From assembly GCA_025359885.1 (NCBI GenBank), contig JANYDG010000028.1, positions 1 to 32,591 on the forward strand: a DNA stretch of 32,591 nucleotides, read 5' to 3'. Positions 19,118 through 26,810 of this stretch are shown in pieces. The notes beneath the pieces are model-generated. The model was given only the letters and a program-made list of their open reading frames with translations. It made no database searches and was not told the origin of the DNA. Source of the stretch: Acidobacteriota bacterium. Lineage in GTDB: Bacteria > Acidobacteriota > Terriglobia > Terriglobales > Acidobacteriaceae. The first letter of the stretch is position 1. The number at the start of each line of letters is the position of its first letter. A program made the position numbers and the translations under genes.

Positions 19118-20179
19118 TTATTTGCTATCTGCCAAAAACGCTCGCACACGGCTCGAAACAGCCTCGGCGTCGCAACTCATGATGAGGTGAGCGCAGTTGC
19201 CATGGGAAATATAGGTGCGTGCTCCCAGGGTGGCAGCCCAATCCAGTGCTGGTTGGGGATTCACAAGATGATCTTCGGCGCTGACGATAACCAGGAATCG
19301 TGCAGTCGCGGAGTGCGCCGCTTCTGCGATCGTGCGCTTTCCTATTACATCCTGCTGCATGATGGCTCGCAGTTGCCAGAGTCGATCATTGGCGTCAATT
19401 GACTGAGGTGCTTCGGCTTCGGCGAGAAAGTGGGCAAACTGGTCGCGTGGCGTTGTGAGGTTGCGAAACTCCGGGCTGGTCACAACGAGGGCACCGATGA
19501 GATTGGCGAGCTTGAGGCCGGGCTCCCGCGTATAGTTGCCGTTGGCATAGTCGGTGTCAGTCGTGATTGATTCAACTTGAATCTCTTTGACGTGGAGGTC
19601 ATAAGTGGTGAGGCGGGGGGTACCGAGAATAGGAACTGCGAGATCAAAAAATCCTGGGTAGAGGACCGACCAGACGAAGGTCTGTTCTCCGCCCATCGAG
19701 AGACCGACAACTGCGTGCAGGTGCTCGAGATGTTCAATCTCGGTGAGGACGCGATACTGAGCCCGAACGCTGTCTTGAGGCGTGAGACTTGGGAAATTCG
19801 TGCCGTGCTGATGTGGGCTGTTTGAGGGTGACGACGAAACCCCGTTGCCAAATGCATCGATCGCAATGCCGAAAAACTTGCCGGTATCCACAAGGTGCTG
19901 TGCAGAAGATCCATCGCCGAAGAGCGACACTAGGTCTGCGCTCGTTCCATAAAGCCAGGAAGGCATAAGCACAGCATTGTCCTTTGCGGCGTTGAGCGTG
20001 CCAAAAGTGCGGTAGCCAACCTTGCAATCCTGGATCGACTGACCACTTTCGAGGGTGCATTGACCCAATTCGGCAACCTGCAGTTGGCCAGTTTGCGCGC
20101 AAGCCTGACAAGCGCTCCACATCAACAATAAGAACTGACAGCAAATGCGAAGTCGGCACCAGGTTTCTTCTTTGAACAT
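19118..20179 (-). CDS. Exported alpha/beta hydrolase, homoserine acetyltransferase-like
   Basis: This encodes 353 residues from the ATG at 20179, which follows GAGGA. The N-terminus has a hydrophobic signal (RICCQFLLLMWSACQACAQ). The body resembles the MetX/homoserine O-acetyltransferase branch of the alpha/beta hydrolase superfamily: VGYRTFGTLNAAKDNAVLMP, IAIDAFGNGVSSSPSNS, the nucleophile elbow VVGLSMGGEQ with Ser161, Asp303 in SAEDHLVNPQPALDW, and His331 near GNCAHL. Export and the missing methionine-pathway neighbours argue against true MetX. An esterase or acyltransferase acting on sugar esters, working with the downstream fucosidase, is plausible but inferred. TATAAA on the minus strand near 20204-20199 may be its -10. 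Confidence 0.8.
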   Translation of the reverse strand: MFKEETWCRLRICCQFLLLMWSACQACAQTGQLQVAELGQCTLESGQSIQDCKVGYRTFGTLNAAKDNAVLMPSWLYGTSADLVSLFGDGSSAQHLVDTGKFFGIAIDAFGNGVSSSPSNSPHQHGTNFPSLTPQDSVRAQYRVLTEIEHLEHLHAVVGLSMGGEQTFVWSVLYPGFFDLAVPILGTPRLTTYDLHVKEIQVESITTDTDYANGNYTREPGLKLANLIGALVVTSPEFRNLTTPRDQFAHFLAEAEAPQSIDANDRLWQLRAIMQQDVIGKRTIAEAAHSATARFLVIVSAEDHLVNPQPALDWAATLGARTYISHGNCAHLIMSCDAEAVSSRVRAFLADSK

Positions 20180-20304
20180 GGGGATTCCTCTGTGGGCCTT
20201 TATACATGCATGGTGCGCCGTCTTCCCAATTTGCCGTCGAATTGCGGCCTTTGGGCACACGATAGAGTCCAGGCTCCGCGAAAAAACTTTTCCACAAGTC
20301 CGCT

Positions 20305-20320
20305 AACTAATCGTTTAGTT
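20305..20320. promoter_or_regulatory. Palindromic candidate operator for the BlaI-type repressor
   Basis: AACTAA-TCGT-TTAGTT is an inverted repeat with six-base arms in the intergenic region between the divergent hydrolase and BlaI-type genes. BlaI/MecI repressors bind AT-rich dyads near their own promoters, and a possible -10 (TAGTCT at 20323-20328) lies just downstream. Autoregulation is therefore likely but unproven. Confidence 0.5.
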
Positions 20321-20367
20321 GATAGTCTATTGTGGGTAGATACAGAAGTACCCGGAGCCGATACCGA

Positions 20368-20787
20368 GTGCCGCCAAAGAAGTCCAATACGTTGACTGAA
20401 GCCGAATTGAGGCTGATGAAGCTGCTTTGGGAGCGCGGTGAATCGGCGGTGGGCGATCTGGTCGCAGCGATACCCCAGGACGAAGCGCTGGCATACAACT
20501 CCGTGCTGACGACCATCCGCATTCTCGAACAAAAAGGCTATGTTGCACACCGCCAGGAGGGCCGCGCCTTTATTTACTGGCCTTGTGTGGCAGAGCATGA
20601 GGCAAGCCGCTCTGAAGTGCGGCATGTACTCAGCCGATTTTTCGGCAACTCGCGGGAACGCCTCCTGCTTTCGCTCCTTGGAGATGAAGAGATTTCCTCA
20701 GAAGAACTACAGCGGCTCAAAGTAGCGATCCAGGACGCTGCTGAAGATGAAGCCTCAGGAGCAGGCGGAATGGAGGAAAAGGCTTGA
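20368..20787 (+). CDS. BlaI/MecI/CopY-family transcriptional repressor
   Basis: This encodes 139 residues from a GTG at 20368, preceded by GGAG at ten bases. An earlier GTG at 20332 has no ribosome-binding site and lies within the likely promoter region. The winged helix-turn-helix shows LTEAELRLMKLLWERGESAVGDLV, ALAYNSVLTTIRILEQKGYV and HRQEGRAFIYWPC, the BlaI signature. The C-terminal helices (VRHVLSRFFGNSRERLLLSL) serve dimerisation and cleavage in relatives. Its stop overlaps the start of the M56 protease gene by four bases (TTGA). The pair corresponds to the BlaI-BlaR1 logic, where the membrane protease relieves repression. The target genes beyond self-control are unknown. Confidence 0.9.
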   Translation: MPPKKSNTLTEAELRLMKLLWERGESAVGDLVAAIPQDEALAYNSVLTTIRILEQKGYVAHRQEGRAFIYWPCVAEHEASRSEVRHVLSRFFGNSRERLLLSLLGDEEISSEELQRLKVAIQDAAEDEASGAGGMEEKA

Positions 20788-22286
20788 CATTGACATGGAA
20801 TATCAGCGATCTTGCGCAGCTAACAGAAAGTATGTGGACACTTGTTTTAACCTTTTCTCAGGCCGCAGCTCCAGCTTTTGTCACTTCAGTCTGGCAAGGT
20901 GGGGTGGTCGCGCTCTGTCTGAGCATTTGCCTTCACTACGCCCCTCGCACGGTAGCCTCTCTGCGATTTGCGCTATGGGCAATGGCGTTTGCTTTGGTGG
21001 TCGCGCTTGGTTCCCTGCCCCTGTTGGCGCACTTCTCCTCAGTAAACTCGCATTACGCCGGCTCGGCGCTGGGAAGTGAAACGACAGTCAGACCCTGGCT
21101 GCAATTTGACATCCGTTGGAGCGCCCTCCTCGTCTTGGCCTGGACCGTCGCTTCGGCCTACCGTGCGGCAGATCTCGCGATCCACGCCAGACTACTCCGC
21201 AAACTCTGGGCTAACGCGCGTCAGGTCGAGTGCAACGCTTGGTCAGAGACATTCTCGTCAAGCCTCGCGGGGCGGAAAATCCAGGTGTGTACGACCGATG
21301 CATTGGAGCGACCCGGCGTGATCGGATTCCTGGCCCCGCGAATCTTGATTCCTACCTGGATTTTCCATGAGCTTACCGCTGCGGAACTGGAGCAGATTGT
21401 CCTGCACGAAGCGGAACACTTGCGACGCGGTGATGACTGGACGAACTTGCTGCAGAAGCTCGCTCTGATGTTTTTTCCCCTCAATCCTGCGCTCGTTTGG
21501 ATGGAGAGAAGGCTATGCAGAGAGCGCGAGATGGCATGCGATGAAGGCGTAATCTCCCGAACCCACGCGCCGCGGGCCTACGCGGCTTGCCTCACCAGGC
21601 TGGCTGAGAGTAGTCGCGACCGTCGAGCCGCTCACCTTTCCGCCGCGACCTTGTCCTTGGGTGCCTGGCAAAACCGCCCCGAACTGGTTCAGCGGGTGCA
21701 CAGCATTCTCAGGGGAAAGGAAGCTCTGGGCCTTCTGGGTCGGCGCACCCTTTTCGCTAGTCTCGCATGCTTGCTGATTGCAGGGTCAGTCGAGTTGGCC
21801 CATTGCCCTCAACTCATTGCGTTCACTCGAACTCCCCTCACAAGGGAGACACTCGCGGCTTCATCGGTTCCGAGCAGGATGCCGATGATCGCCTCTTCGC
21901 ATCAATATGTAAAGACGCCAGATTCCGAGTCGGTTGGAATTCACCCAAATTACCGGCTTTCGCCAACAACCAGGGGGCTAAAGCTGTCTCCGCCATCTGC
22001 GTCAGAAGTGAAGTTGGATAAGCCTTATAAACAGTCGGCCATAAACCGTTTGCCAGTTTCTGAAAGACAGGAGACCAGTGACCAGGGCTGGATTGTATTG
22101 ACCACAGCGGAGGTGCGATCGTCGCTGGCAACCACTTCAAACGATTACGGAGCGGATACAGTCCTTGACGAGAAGTATCAGAAAGGAACGACGCGGCTGC
22201 TGCTCCGTGTCACACCCCAGGGCGAACTCTATCCTGAACTCGCAGCCGTACCAACGCGAGCAGGATGGTTGATTATTCAGCTCTAG
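20784..22286 (+). CDS. M56-family (BlaR1-like) membrane metalloprotease
   Basis: This 500-residue protein uses a TTG start that overlaps the repressor stop; GGAGG lies seven bases upstream. N-terminal membrane helices include AFVTSVWQGGVVALCLSIC, RFALWAMAFALVVALGSLPL and a third near residues 112-127. The M56 peptidase domain has PGVIGFLAPRILIP, the zinc motif HEAEH (His208, Glu209, His212) and a Glu in MACDEGV. A further hydrophobic helix lies near residues 325-340. The C-terminal 150 residues are low-complexity and unlike a penicillin sensor, so a beta-lactam signal is not implied. The last residues (TTRLLLRVTPQGELYPELAA) suggest a small beta-domain. The likely role is regulated cleavage of the co-encoded repressor. 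Confidence 0.87.
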   Translation: MTLTWNISDLAQLTESMWTLVLTFSQAAAPAFVTSVWQGGVVALCLSICLHYAPRTVASLRFALWAMAFALVVALGSLPLLAHFSSVNSHYAGSALGSETTVRPWLQFDIRWSALLVLAWTVASAYRAADLAIHARLLRKLWANARQVECNAWSETFSSSLAGRKIQVCTTDALERPGVIGFLAPRILIPTWIFHELTAAELEQIVLHEAEHLRRGDDWTNLLQKLALMFFPLNPALVWMERRLCREREMACDEGVISRTHAPRAYAACLTRLAESSRDRRAAHLSAATLSLGAWQNRPELVQRVHSILRGKEALGLLGRRTLFASLACLLIAGSVELAHCPQLIAFTRTPLTRETLAASSVPSRMPMIASSHQYVKTPDSESVGIHPNYRLSPTTRGLKLSPPSASEVKLDKPYKQSAINRLPVSERQETSDQGWIVLTTAEVRSSLATTSNDYGADTVLDEKYQKGTTRLLLRVTPQGELYPELAAVPTRAGWLIIQL

Positions 22287-22355
22287 TCTTCAAGGTCACC
22301 TAAAACACGAACCCATCAACCCAAACGAACAATCACTTCAAAATACGAGGTTGTC

Positions 22356-23918
22356 ATGTCAGAATCAACTAATTCATTAGTCGTTAGCATCAAGAGAATC
22401 GCCCTCCCCCTCGGAGCGGCTGCAACCCTCCTGCTTTGCATTAGTTTTGCGCTGGGTCGCACCGCCGTTCACGCAGCCAGCGCGGCTTTGCCTCTAGATG
22501 ACAGCAGCGTCTCGTCGCTCGTCTCGCTTGACAACGCAGTCGAATCCGTGGCAGCAAAGGTTACCCCTGCCGTCGTCAATGTTTCGGTCACGTCCCGCGG
22601 CTCAGTTGAGCAGGCAATCACCGAGGACGGTCGCGAATCCGGTATTCCGCCAGGAGCAATCCCGCCAGGCTTTGAGCGATTCTTCGCGCCCCAGGGTCAG
22701 AACGGGCAGCGCTCCATGCCCCACTCCCAGGTGGAGCATGGTATCGGCAGCGGCATCATCATCTCGCCTGATGGATTTATTGTCACCAACAATCATGTTG
22801 TCGATGGGGCAGTCCAGATGCGGGTGACGCTGAATGACCGCCGTGTCCTGCCCGCAAAGCTCATCGGAGTGGACAAGCTCACCGATCTCGCCGTCATCAA
22901 AATTGACGCAAAGGACCTGCCCAGCATCTCCTGGGGCGACTCGACCAAACTGCATCCCGGCCAGACTGTACTCGCTTTTGGAAGCCCCTTCGGCTACTTT
23001 CAGTTTTCCGTGACACGGGGTATTGTGAGCGCATTGAATCGACCCAACCCCTACACAGATGACCCGCGCAAGCCAGGTGCTTACATCCAAACAGATGCGG
23101 CAATCAACCAGGGCAACTCCGGCGGACCGCTCGTTAATGCTCACGGTGAACTCGTCGGCATCAACACGTTCATTATTTCCAACAGCGGTTCTTTCGCCGG
23201 CGCCGGTTTTGCCATTCCTTCTCAGATTGTCAAAGCAACCGTTGACGCGCTCATCAAGGATGGCACCGTACACCACGGCTATCTGGGCATTGCGATGAAC
23301 GATGTTACCCCGGATAACGCTGGCTTCTTCAATCTTCCCGATGCTTCTGGAGCAATCATCAGCCAGGTAACGCTTGACTCGCCGGCTAGCCAGGCAGGCC
23401 TCAAAAGTGGCGACGTGCTGCGATCTTTGAATAGCAGCAAGATCGTCAACGGCAGTGCCTTGCAGGTCGCCGTAAGCCAGATTGCGCCTGGCAATACGAT
23501 TACACTGGGAGTTCTCCGCGAAGGCAAGGAAGAAACGGTGAAGATAAAAGTCGGCGAATTCCACGCCGATGCCGAAGTTGCCGAAAACGCAGACGCCTCC
23601 GCCCGCAAAGGTGGGCGAATTGGGGTTGCGGTAAGCGACTTGACGCCAGAACTGCGCGATCAGTTAAACGTACCTACCCAGGTCAAAGGCGCTGCAATTG
23701 AAAGCGTAAAACCTGCCAGTCCAGCGGAAGATGCGGGCCTCGCCCCAGGCGATGTCATTCTCGAAGTCAATCGTCATCCTGTCGCAAGCGCCGAGAAATT
23801 TGTCGGGGAAGTCCACGCAACGCCTTCCGGCAAAGACATCCTCCTGCTCGTATGGTCCCGTGGCAACGCAACCTACCGCGTCGTGCACACCGACCCAAGC
23901 AGCCAGAGCGGGCTGTAA
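22356..23918 (+). CDS. DegP/HtrA-family periplasmic serine protease
   Basis: This is a 520-residue protein. A membrane anchor or signal lies at residues 15-40 (LPLGAAATLLLCISFALG). The trypsin-like domain carries the triad His147 (TNNHVVDGA), Asp177 (TDLAVIKI) and Ser255 (GNSGGPLV), and GSPFGYFQFSVTRGIVSA is typical of DegP. Two PDZ domains follow at about 290-395 (GYLGIAMNDV, SPASQAGLKSGDVL) and 420-510 (GRIGVAVSDLTPEL, SPAEDAGLAPGDVILEVN). It should degrade or refold misfolded envelope proteins. A Q-linker-like stretch rich in Pro and Gln (residues 95-125) matches the LA loop of DegP. A terminator follows at 23937, so it is transcribed apart from the conjugation operon. Confidence 0.94.
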   Translation: MSESTNSLVVSIKRIALPLGAAATLLLCISFALGRTAVHAASAALPLDDSSVSSLVSLDNAVESVAAKVTPAVVNVSVTSRGSVEQAITEDGRESGIPPGAIPPGFERFFAPQGQNGQRSMPHSQVEHGIGSGIIISPDGFIVTNNHVVDGAVQMRVTLNDRRVLPAKLIGVDKLTDLAVIKIDAKDLPSISWGDSTKLHPGQTVLAFGSPFGYFQFSVTRGIVSALNRPNPYTDDPRKPGAYIQTDAAINQGNSGGPLVNAHGELVGINTFIISNSGSFAGAGFAIPSQIVKATVDALIKDGTVHHGYLGIAMNDVTPDNAGFFNLPDASGAIISQVTLDSPASQAGLKSGDVLRSLNSSKIVNGSALQVAVSQIAPGNTITLGVLREGKEETVKIKVGEFHADAEVAENADASARKGGRIGVAVSDLTPELRDQLNVPTQVKGAAIESVKPASPAEDAGLAPGDVILEVNRHPVASAEKFVGEVHATPSGKDILLLVWSRGNATYRVVHTDPSSQSGL

Positions 23919-23936
23919 GCACCGATAGCAACGAGC

Positions 23937-23976
23937 AAGGCCGCTGGCACCTTTCCGGTGTCTGCGGCCTTCTTCT
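23937..23976 (+). terminator. Rho-independent terminator after the DegP gene
   Basis: AAGGCCGC (23937-23944) pairs with GCGGCCTT (23964-23971). A weaker inner pair GGCACC/GGTGTC sits in the loop, and TTCTTCTCTTC follows. It begins 18 bases after the degP stop and separates it from the downstream operon. Confidence 0.8.
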
Positions 23977-24139
23977 CTTCAATCCCTCGATTGTGCCGGG
24001 CATCATTTCCGGATGCCTCAGTGATTCGATCAGGTCCCTTGGCTTTCACAGCGCAAGACCCCGGAAGACACAGGTCGGCTTTTGTCGATGACCGCCATGG
24101 CTCTGTCTTTTCGTTCAAAGTGGATCAAAGCGTATTGCC

Positions 24140-24168
24140 TTGCCTCAGCTAGCGTTATCCACTATCAT
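24140..24168 (+). promoter_or_regulatory. Promoter of the ubiquitin-like conjugation operon
   Basis: TTGCCT (24140-24145) and TATCAT (24163-24168) are exactly 17 bases apart. The expected transcription start is near 24175, about 42 bases before the ATG at 24217. It also argues against upstream in-frame starts for the first gene. No operator dyad is evident next to it. Confidence 0.55.
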
Positions 24169-24216
24169 CGCGAAATCCTGCTTTCATCCATTTTCTTTCC
24201 GGCGAGTCTTATCCTG

Positions 24217-25299
24217 ATGACACTTGAGAAGATAGTAGTCAGCGCCGAAGAAGTAGATGAAATCAAAGCCATCCCCGACGCGCCCCCAACTTCATCTTCC
24301 TTTGGAAAATTACCCCCGCCCGTTCCCTGGTGGGCAAAGGTCGGTTTGTCTGGCTTGGTGCTCGTTCTACCCGTCCTGTGCATCATCACAATCATCTTGA
24401 GAATCGCCTTTCGCACCGAGACGCCTCGGGTCAAATACGCCTGGGTGTCGTTTCTTTCCACGCTGCTGGTGATCAGCGGTTTTCTCACCGTGACGGCAGG
24501 CGTAGTTGTCTTCTCCTTTGTACCCATCCCCGCAATCGTCAATACCGGCCTTCCTGAACTCGACGAGCGGCTTCAGTTCCCCACGCTTCCGTCATTAACC
24601 GACCTGACAAGTGCGGACGTTTCCGCCAAATTCAAGCCACTTGTTATAGTCGTCTCCCCTGCCGCTCGACTTTGGAACCACCAGGAAGTTGCCTCCAACG
24701 CCTTCGGAGCAGGAGTTCTGCTGCAAGCTGACAAAGAGGGCTACTTATTCGCCACTGCAAATCATGTCACTAACGGGGAAGCCGGGCCATCACAATCTGC
24801 ACCCTCACACGCCATGGTCGCGACAGCCACGGGCACATGGGCCAGCGCCGATGTGGTCGCGCAGGCACCAGGTCTTGACCTGGCTTTGCTCTGGATTCCC
24901 CGCCACTCCAAGGGCGCAGACTTTCTGCAGCCCGTTGCTTCGCCTCACGATGGAGCCGACATTTTCGTAATTGGCCATCCTGAGGGCCTTCGCTATACGC
25001 TGAGCACCGGGATTATTTCCGGACTACGCGATCAGTCGATCCAGATCTCGGCGGCCGTCAGCCCAGGCAACAGCGGCGGCCCGGTCTACGACAATCGCGG
25101 AAATCTGGTTGGCATCGTCAGCAGCAAATTTGACCACAATCGCGACTCAAACGCTGAAAACCTGAGTTTTGCAGCCAAGGCAGACGCTTTTCTGAATCCG
25201 TCAAACTGGGCGTTTCACAGCAACGGCAAAGAACGGTTTGACCGCTATCTTCGAGCCGTCGCAAAAAACACCGAGAACGGAAAACTTACCAAAAACTAA
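24217..25299 (+). CDS. Membrane-anchored trypsin-like serine protease, first gene of the operon
   Basis: This encodes 360 residues from the ATG at 24217, chosen because a promoter lies just upstream; the open frame itself extends to 24082. A Pro-rich cytoplasmic N-terminus leads into two membrane helices (about 42-66, GLSGLVLVLPVLCIITIIL; 75-103, WVSFLSTLLVISGFLTVTAG). The trypsin/DegP-type domain follows, with His183 (TANHVTNG), Asp221 (GLDLALLW) and Ser286 (SPGNSGGPV). VIGHPEGLRYTLSTGIISGL is also typical. No PDZ domain is present. The two helices would place the protease domain on the same side as the N-terminus, probably the cytoplasm, unless the topology differs. The gap to the Ubl gene is 21 bases. 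It may process or destroy modified proteins, which is an inference from position. Confidence 0.82.
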   Translation: MTLEKIVVSAEEVDEIKAIPDAPPTSSSFGKLPPPVPWWAKVGLSGLVLVLPVLCIITIILRIAFRTETPRVKYAWVSFLSTLLVISGFLTVTAGVVVFSFVPIPAIVNTGLPELDERLQFPTLPSLTDLTSADVSAKFKPLVIVVSPAARLWNHQEVASNAFGAGVLLQADKEGYLFATANHVTNGEAGPSQSAPSHAMVATATGTWASADVVAQAPGLDLALLWIPRHSKGADFLQPVASPHDGADIFVIGHPEGLRYTLSTGIISGLRDQSIQISAAVSPGNSGGPVYDNRGNLVGIVSSKFDHNRDSNAENLSFAAKADAFLNPSNWAFHSNGKERFDRYLRAVAKNTENGKLTKN

Positions 25300-25320
25300 G
25301 CCGATTCACAGGATTGATTT

Positions 25321-25590
25321 ATGGCATACATCAACGTAACCGTATACGACTCGACAGAGAACAAGCGGGTGCCCGCTGAACTGCCCGATGACGCACCCTG
25401 CAACAAGATCGTCGCCGTCCTGGTGCAGAAACTCCAATTGCCCGTAAACGGACCAGATGGCGCGCCCCTCAGCTACAAGTTTCACCATAAGAACTCCGGA
25501 CGGCAGATCCAGGATGCACAAACTCTTTCCGATGCCAACGTGAAGGATGGAGACATCCTGCGCCTGCAGCCGGAAATCACGGCAGGATAG
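25321..25590 (+). CDS. YukD-like ubiquitin-like protein (Ubl)
   Basis: This 89-residue protein has a beta-grasp pattern. Strand one is YINVTVYDSTENKRVPAELP. A helix follows with NKIVAVLVQKLQLP. The second half has PLSYKFHHKNSGRQIQDAQT and the typical Ubl ending TLSDANVKDGDILRLQPE. The order, and especially the 'L.dagV.dGD.L.L' motif, matches YukD/EsaB-type ubiquitin-like proteins. It ends in Thr-Ala-Gly with one C-terminal glycine and no extension to trim, so it could be activated directly by the E1 encoded two bases downstream. Lysines at about 15, 29, 37, 53, 57 and 75 could accept chains. AGGA precedes the ATG. I infer that it is the modifier of this operon. Confidence 0.82.
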   Translation: MAYINVTVYDSTENKRVPAELPDDAPCNKIVAVLVQKLQLPVNGPDGAPLSYKFHHKNSGRQIQDAQTLSDANVKDGDILRLQPEITAG

Positions 25591-25592
25591 CC

Positions 25593-26810
25593 ATGCTGCC
25601 CGAGACCATCCATGTCGATGCCCCTTTAGAGGACGACCGCTACAGCCGCTTCCGGCTGATTCCCTGGTGGGATCAGGAGAAGATTCGCGCCGCGCGCGTC
25701 CTGGTCATCGGCGCAGGCGCTCTTGGCAACGAAATCCTCAAGAACCTCGCCTTGCTGGGTTTCCTCAATATCGTGGTCGTCGACCTGGACCACATCGAAC
25801 TTTCCAACCTTTCCCGTGCCATTCTTTTCCGCCCCAGCGACGTTGGCCGCTCCAAGGCAGAAGCCGTCGTCAGCGCCTACCAGGAATTGCTGCCGGAAGC
25901 CACCGTCCAGGCCCTCACTGCCAACATCATGCAAGATTGCGGCCTCGGCCTCTTTGCCTGGGCAGACATCATTCTGGCCGGGCTCGACAATCGCGAAGCG
26001 CGCTTGTGGATTAACCGCGCGGCATGGAAGACCAATCGCCCCTGGATCGACGGCGCAATTGAGGGGATCAACGGCGTTGCACGCGTTTTTTTACCGGGTC
26101 AGGCGCCTTGCTACGAATGCACTCTGGGCGCGACCGATTGGGCGATTCTAGAAAAGCGCATGTCCTGCAATCTGTTGCTGCATGAGGCAAATCCCCAGGG
26201 CCGTGTGCCAACCACTCCCACGATCTCTTCGATCATCGGCGGCATTCAGGCCCAGGAGGCTGTCAAGGCGCTCCATGGTCTGCCAACCCTGGCCAGCAAG
26301 GGCTTCGTCTTCGAAGGGCTTCTGCATACTTCCTATGTCGTTGAATACACCGAAAACCCAGATTGCATGAGCCACTACGTCCTCGAAAATGTAGTTCAAC
26401 TCCCCATCACCTCCGCCGAAATGACGCTCGCCCAGCTATTCAAACGCGCATGCTCTGACCTGGGAACCATAGATGTGGCCATCGAATTCAGCCGCGACGT
26501 TATCCACAAGCTCATTTGTCCGGCTTGCGGCGAAGAAGAAGAGTGCTTTGTTCCGGTTGGTGCCCTGCGCTACCAGCAAGGCTTATGCCCGCGCGATAGC
26601 CGCATGCGCGTGGTGCAGACTCTTTCCGGCTATCGGCCCGGAATCGATGGGCAAACTGAGCTCGGCGCCCGGAAACTGAATGCAATAGGGCTGCCGGTGT
26701 TTGACATCTTCACCGCGCGCTCCGAAGAAACCGAGATTTCCTATTGCATCGCCGGCGACGCGCAATTTGTTCTCGGTGCTCTCGCCATTCGCCCCGAGGT
26801 CTCGCAATGA
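25593..26810 (+). CDS. E1-like Ubl-activating enzyme (ThiF/UBA family)
   Basis: This is a 405-residue protein. The Rossmann adenylation domain has VLVIGAGALGNEILKNLAL (about 37-55), VVDLDHIELSNLSRA (62-76), Lys88 in GRSKAEA and Asp132 in AGLDN, the residues that bind ATP and magnesium in MoeB/UBA enzymes. A zinc clamp is formed by Cys173/Cys176 (CYEC) and Cys309/Cys312 (CPAC). Between them Cys192 (RMSCNLL) is in the position of the thioester cysteine of UBA2/UBA3. PTISSIIGGIQAQEAVKAL is the conserved helix after the crossing loop. The C-terminal 90 residues may act as a ubiquitin-fold-like domain that presents the E2. The arginine-glutamine pair of MoeB (NLQRQ) reads SRA here. It follows the Ubl gene by two bases and overlaps the JAB gene by four. 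Confidence 0.92.
   Translation: MLPETIHVDAPLEDDRYSRFRLIPWWDQEKIRAARVLVIGAGALGNEILKNLALLGFLNIVVVDLDHIELSNLSRAILFRPSDVGRSKAEAVVSAYQELLPEATVQALTANIMQDCGLGLFAWADIILAGLDNREARLWINRAAWKTNRPWIDGAIEGINGVARVFLPGQAPCYECTLGATDWAILEKRMSCNLLLHEANPQGRVPTTPTISSIIGGIQAQEAVKALHGLPTLASKGFVFEGLLHTSYVVEYTENPDCMSHYVLENVVQLPITSAEMTLAQLFKRACSDLGTIDVAIEFSRDVIHKLICPACGEEEECFVPVGALRYQQGLCPRDSRMRVVQTLSGYRPGIDGQTELGARKLNAIGLPVFDIFTARSEETEISYCIAGDAQFVLGALAIRPEVSQ

Noticed and set aside
22602..23564. 320-residue minus-strand open frame opposite the DegP gene
   Set aside because: It lies wholly antisense to an unmistakable protease gene and has no ribosome-binding site or domain.
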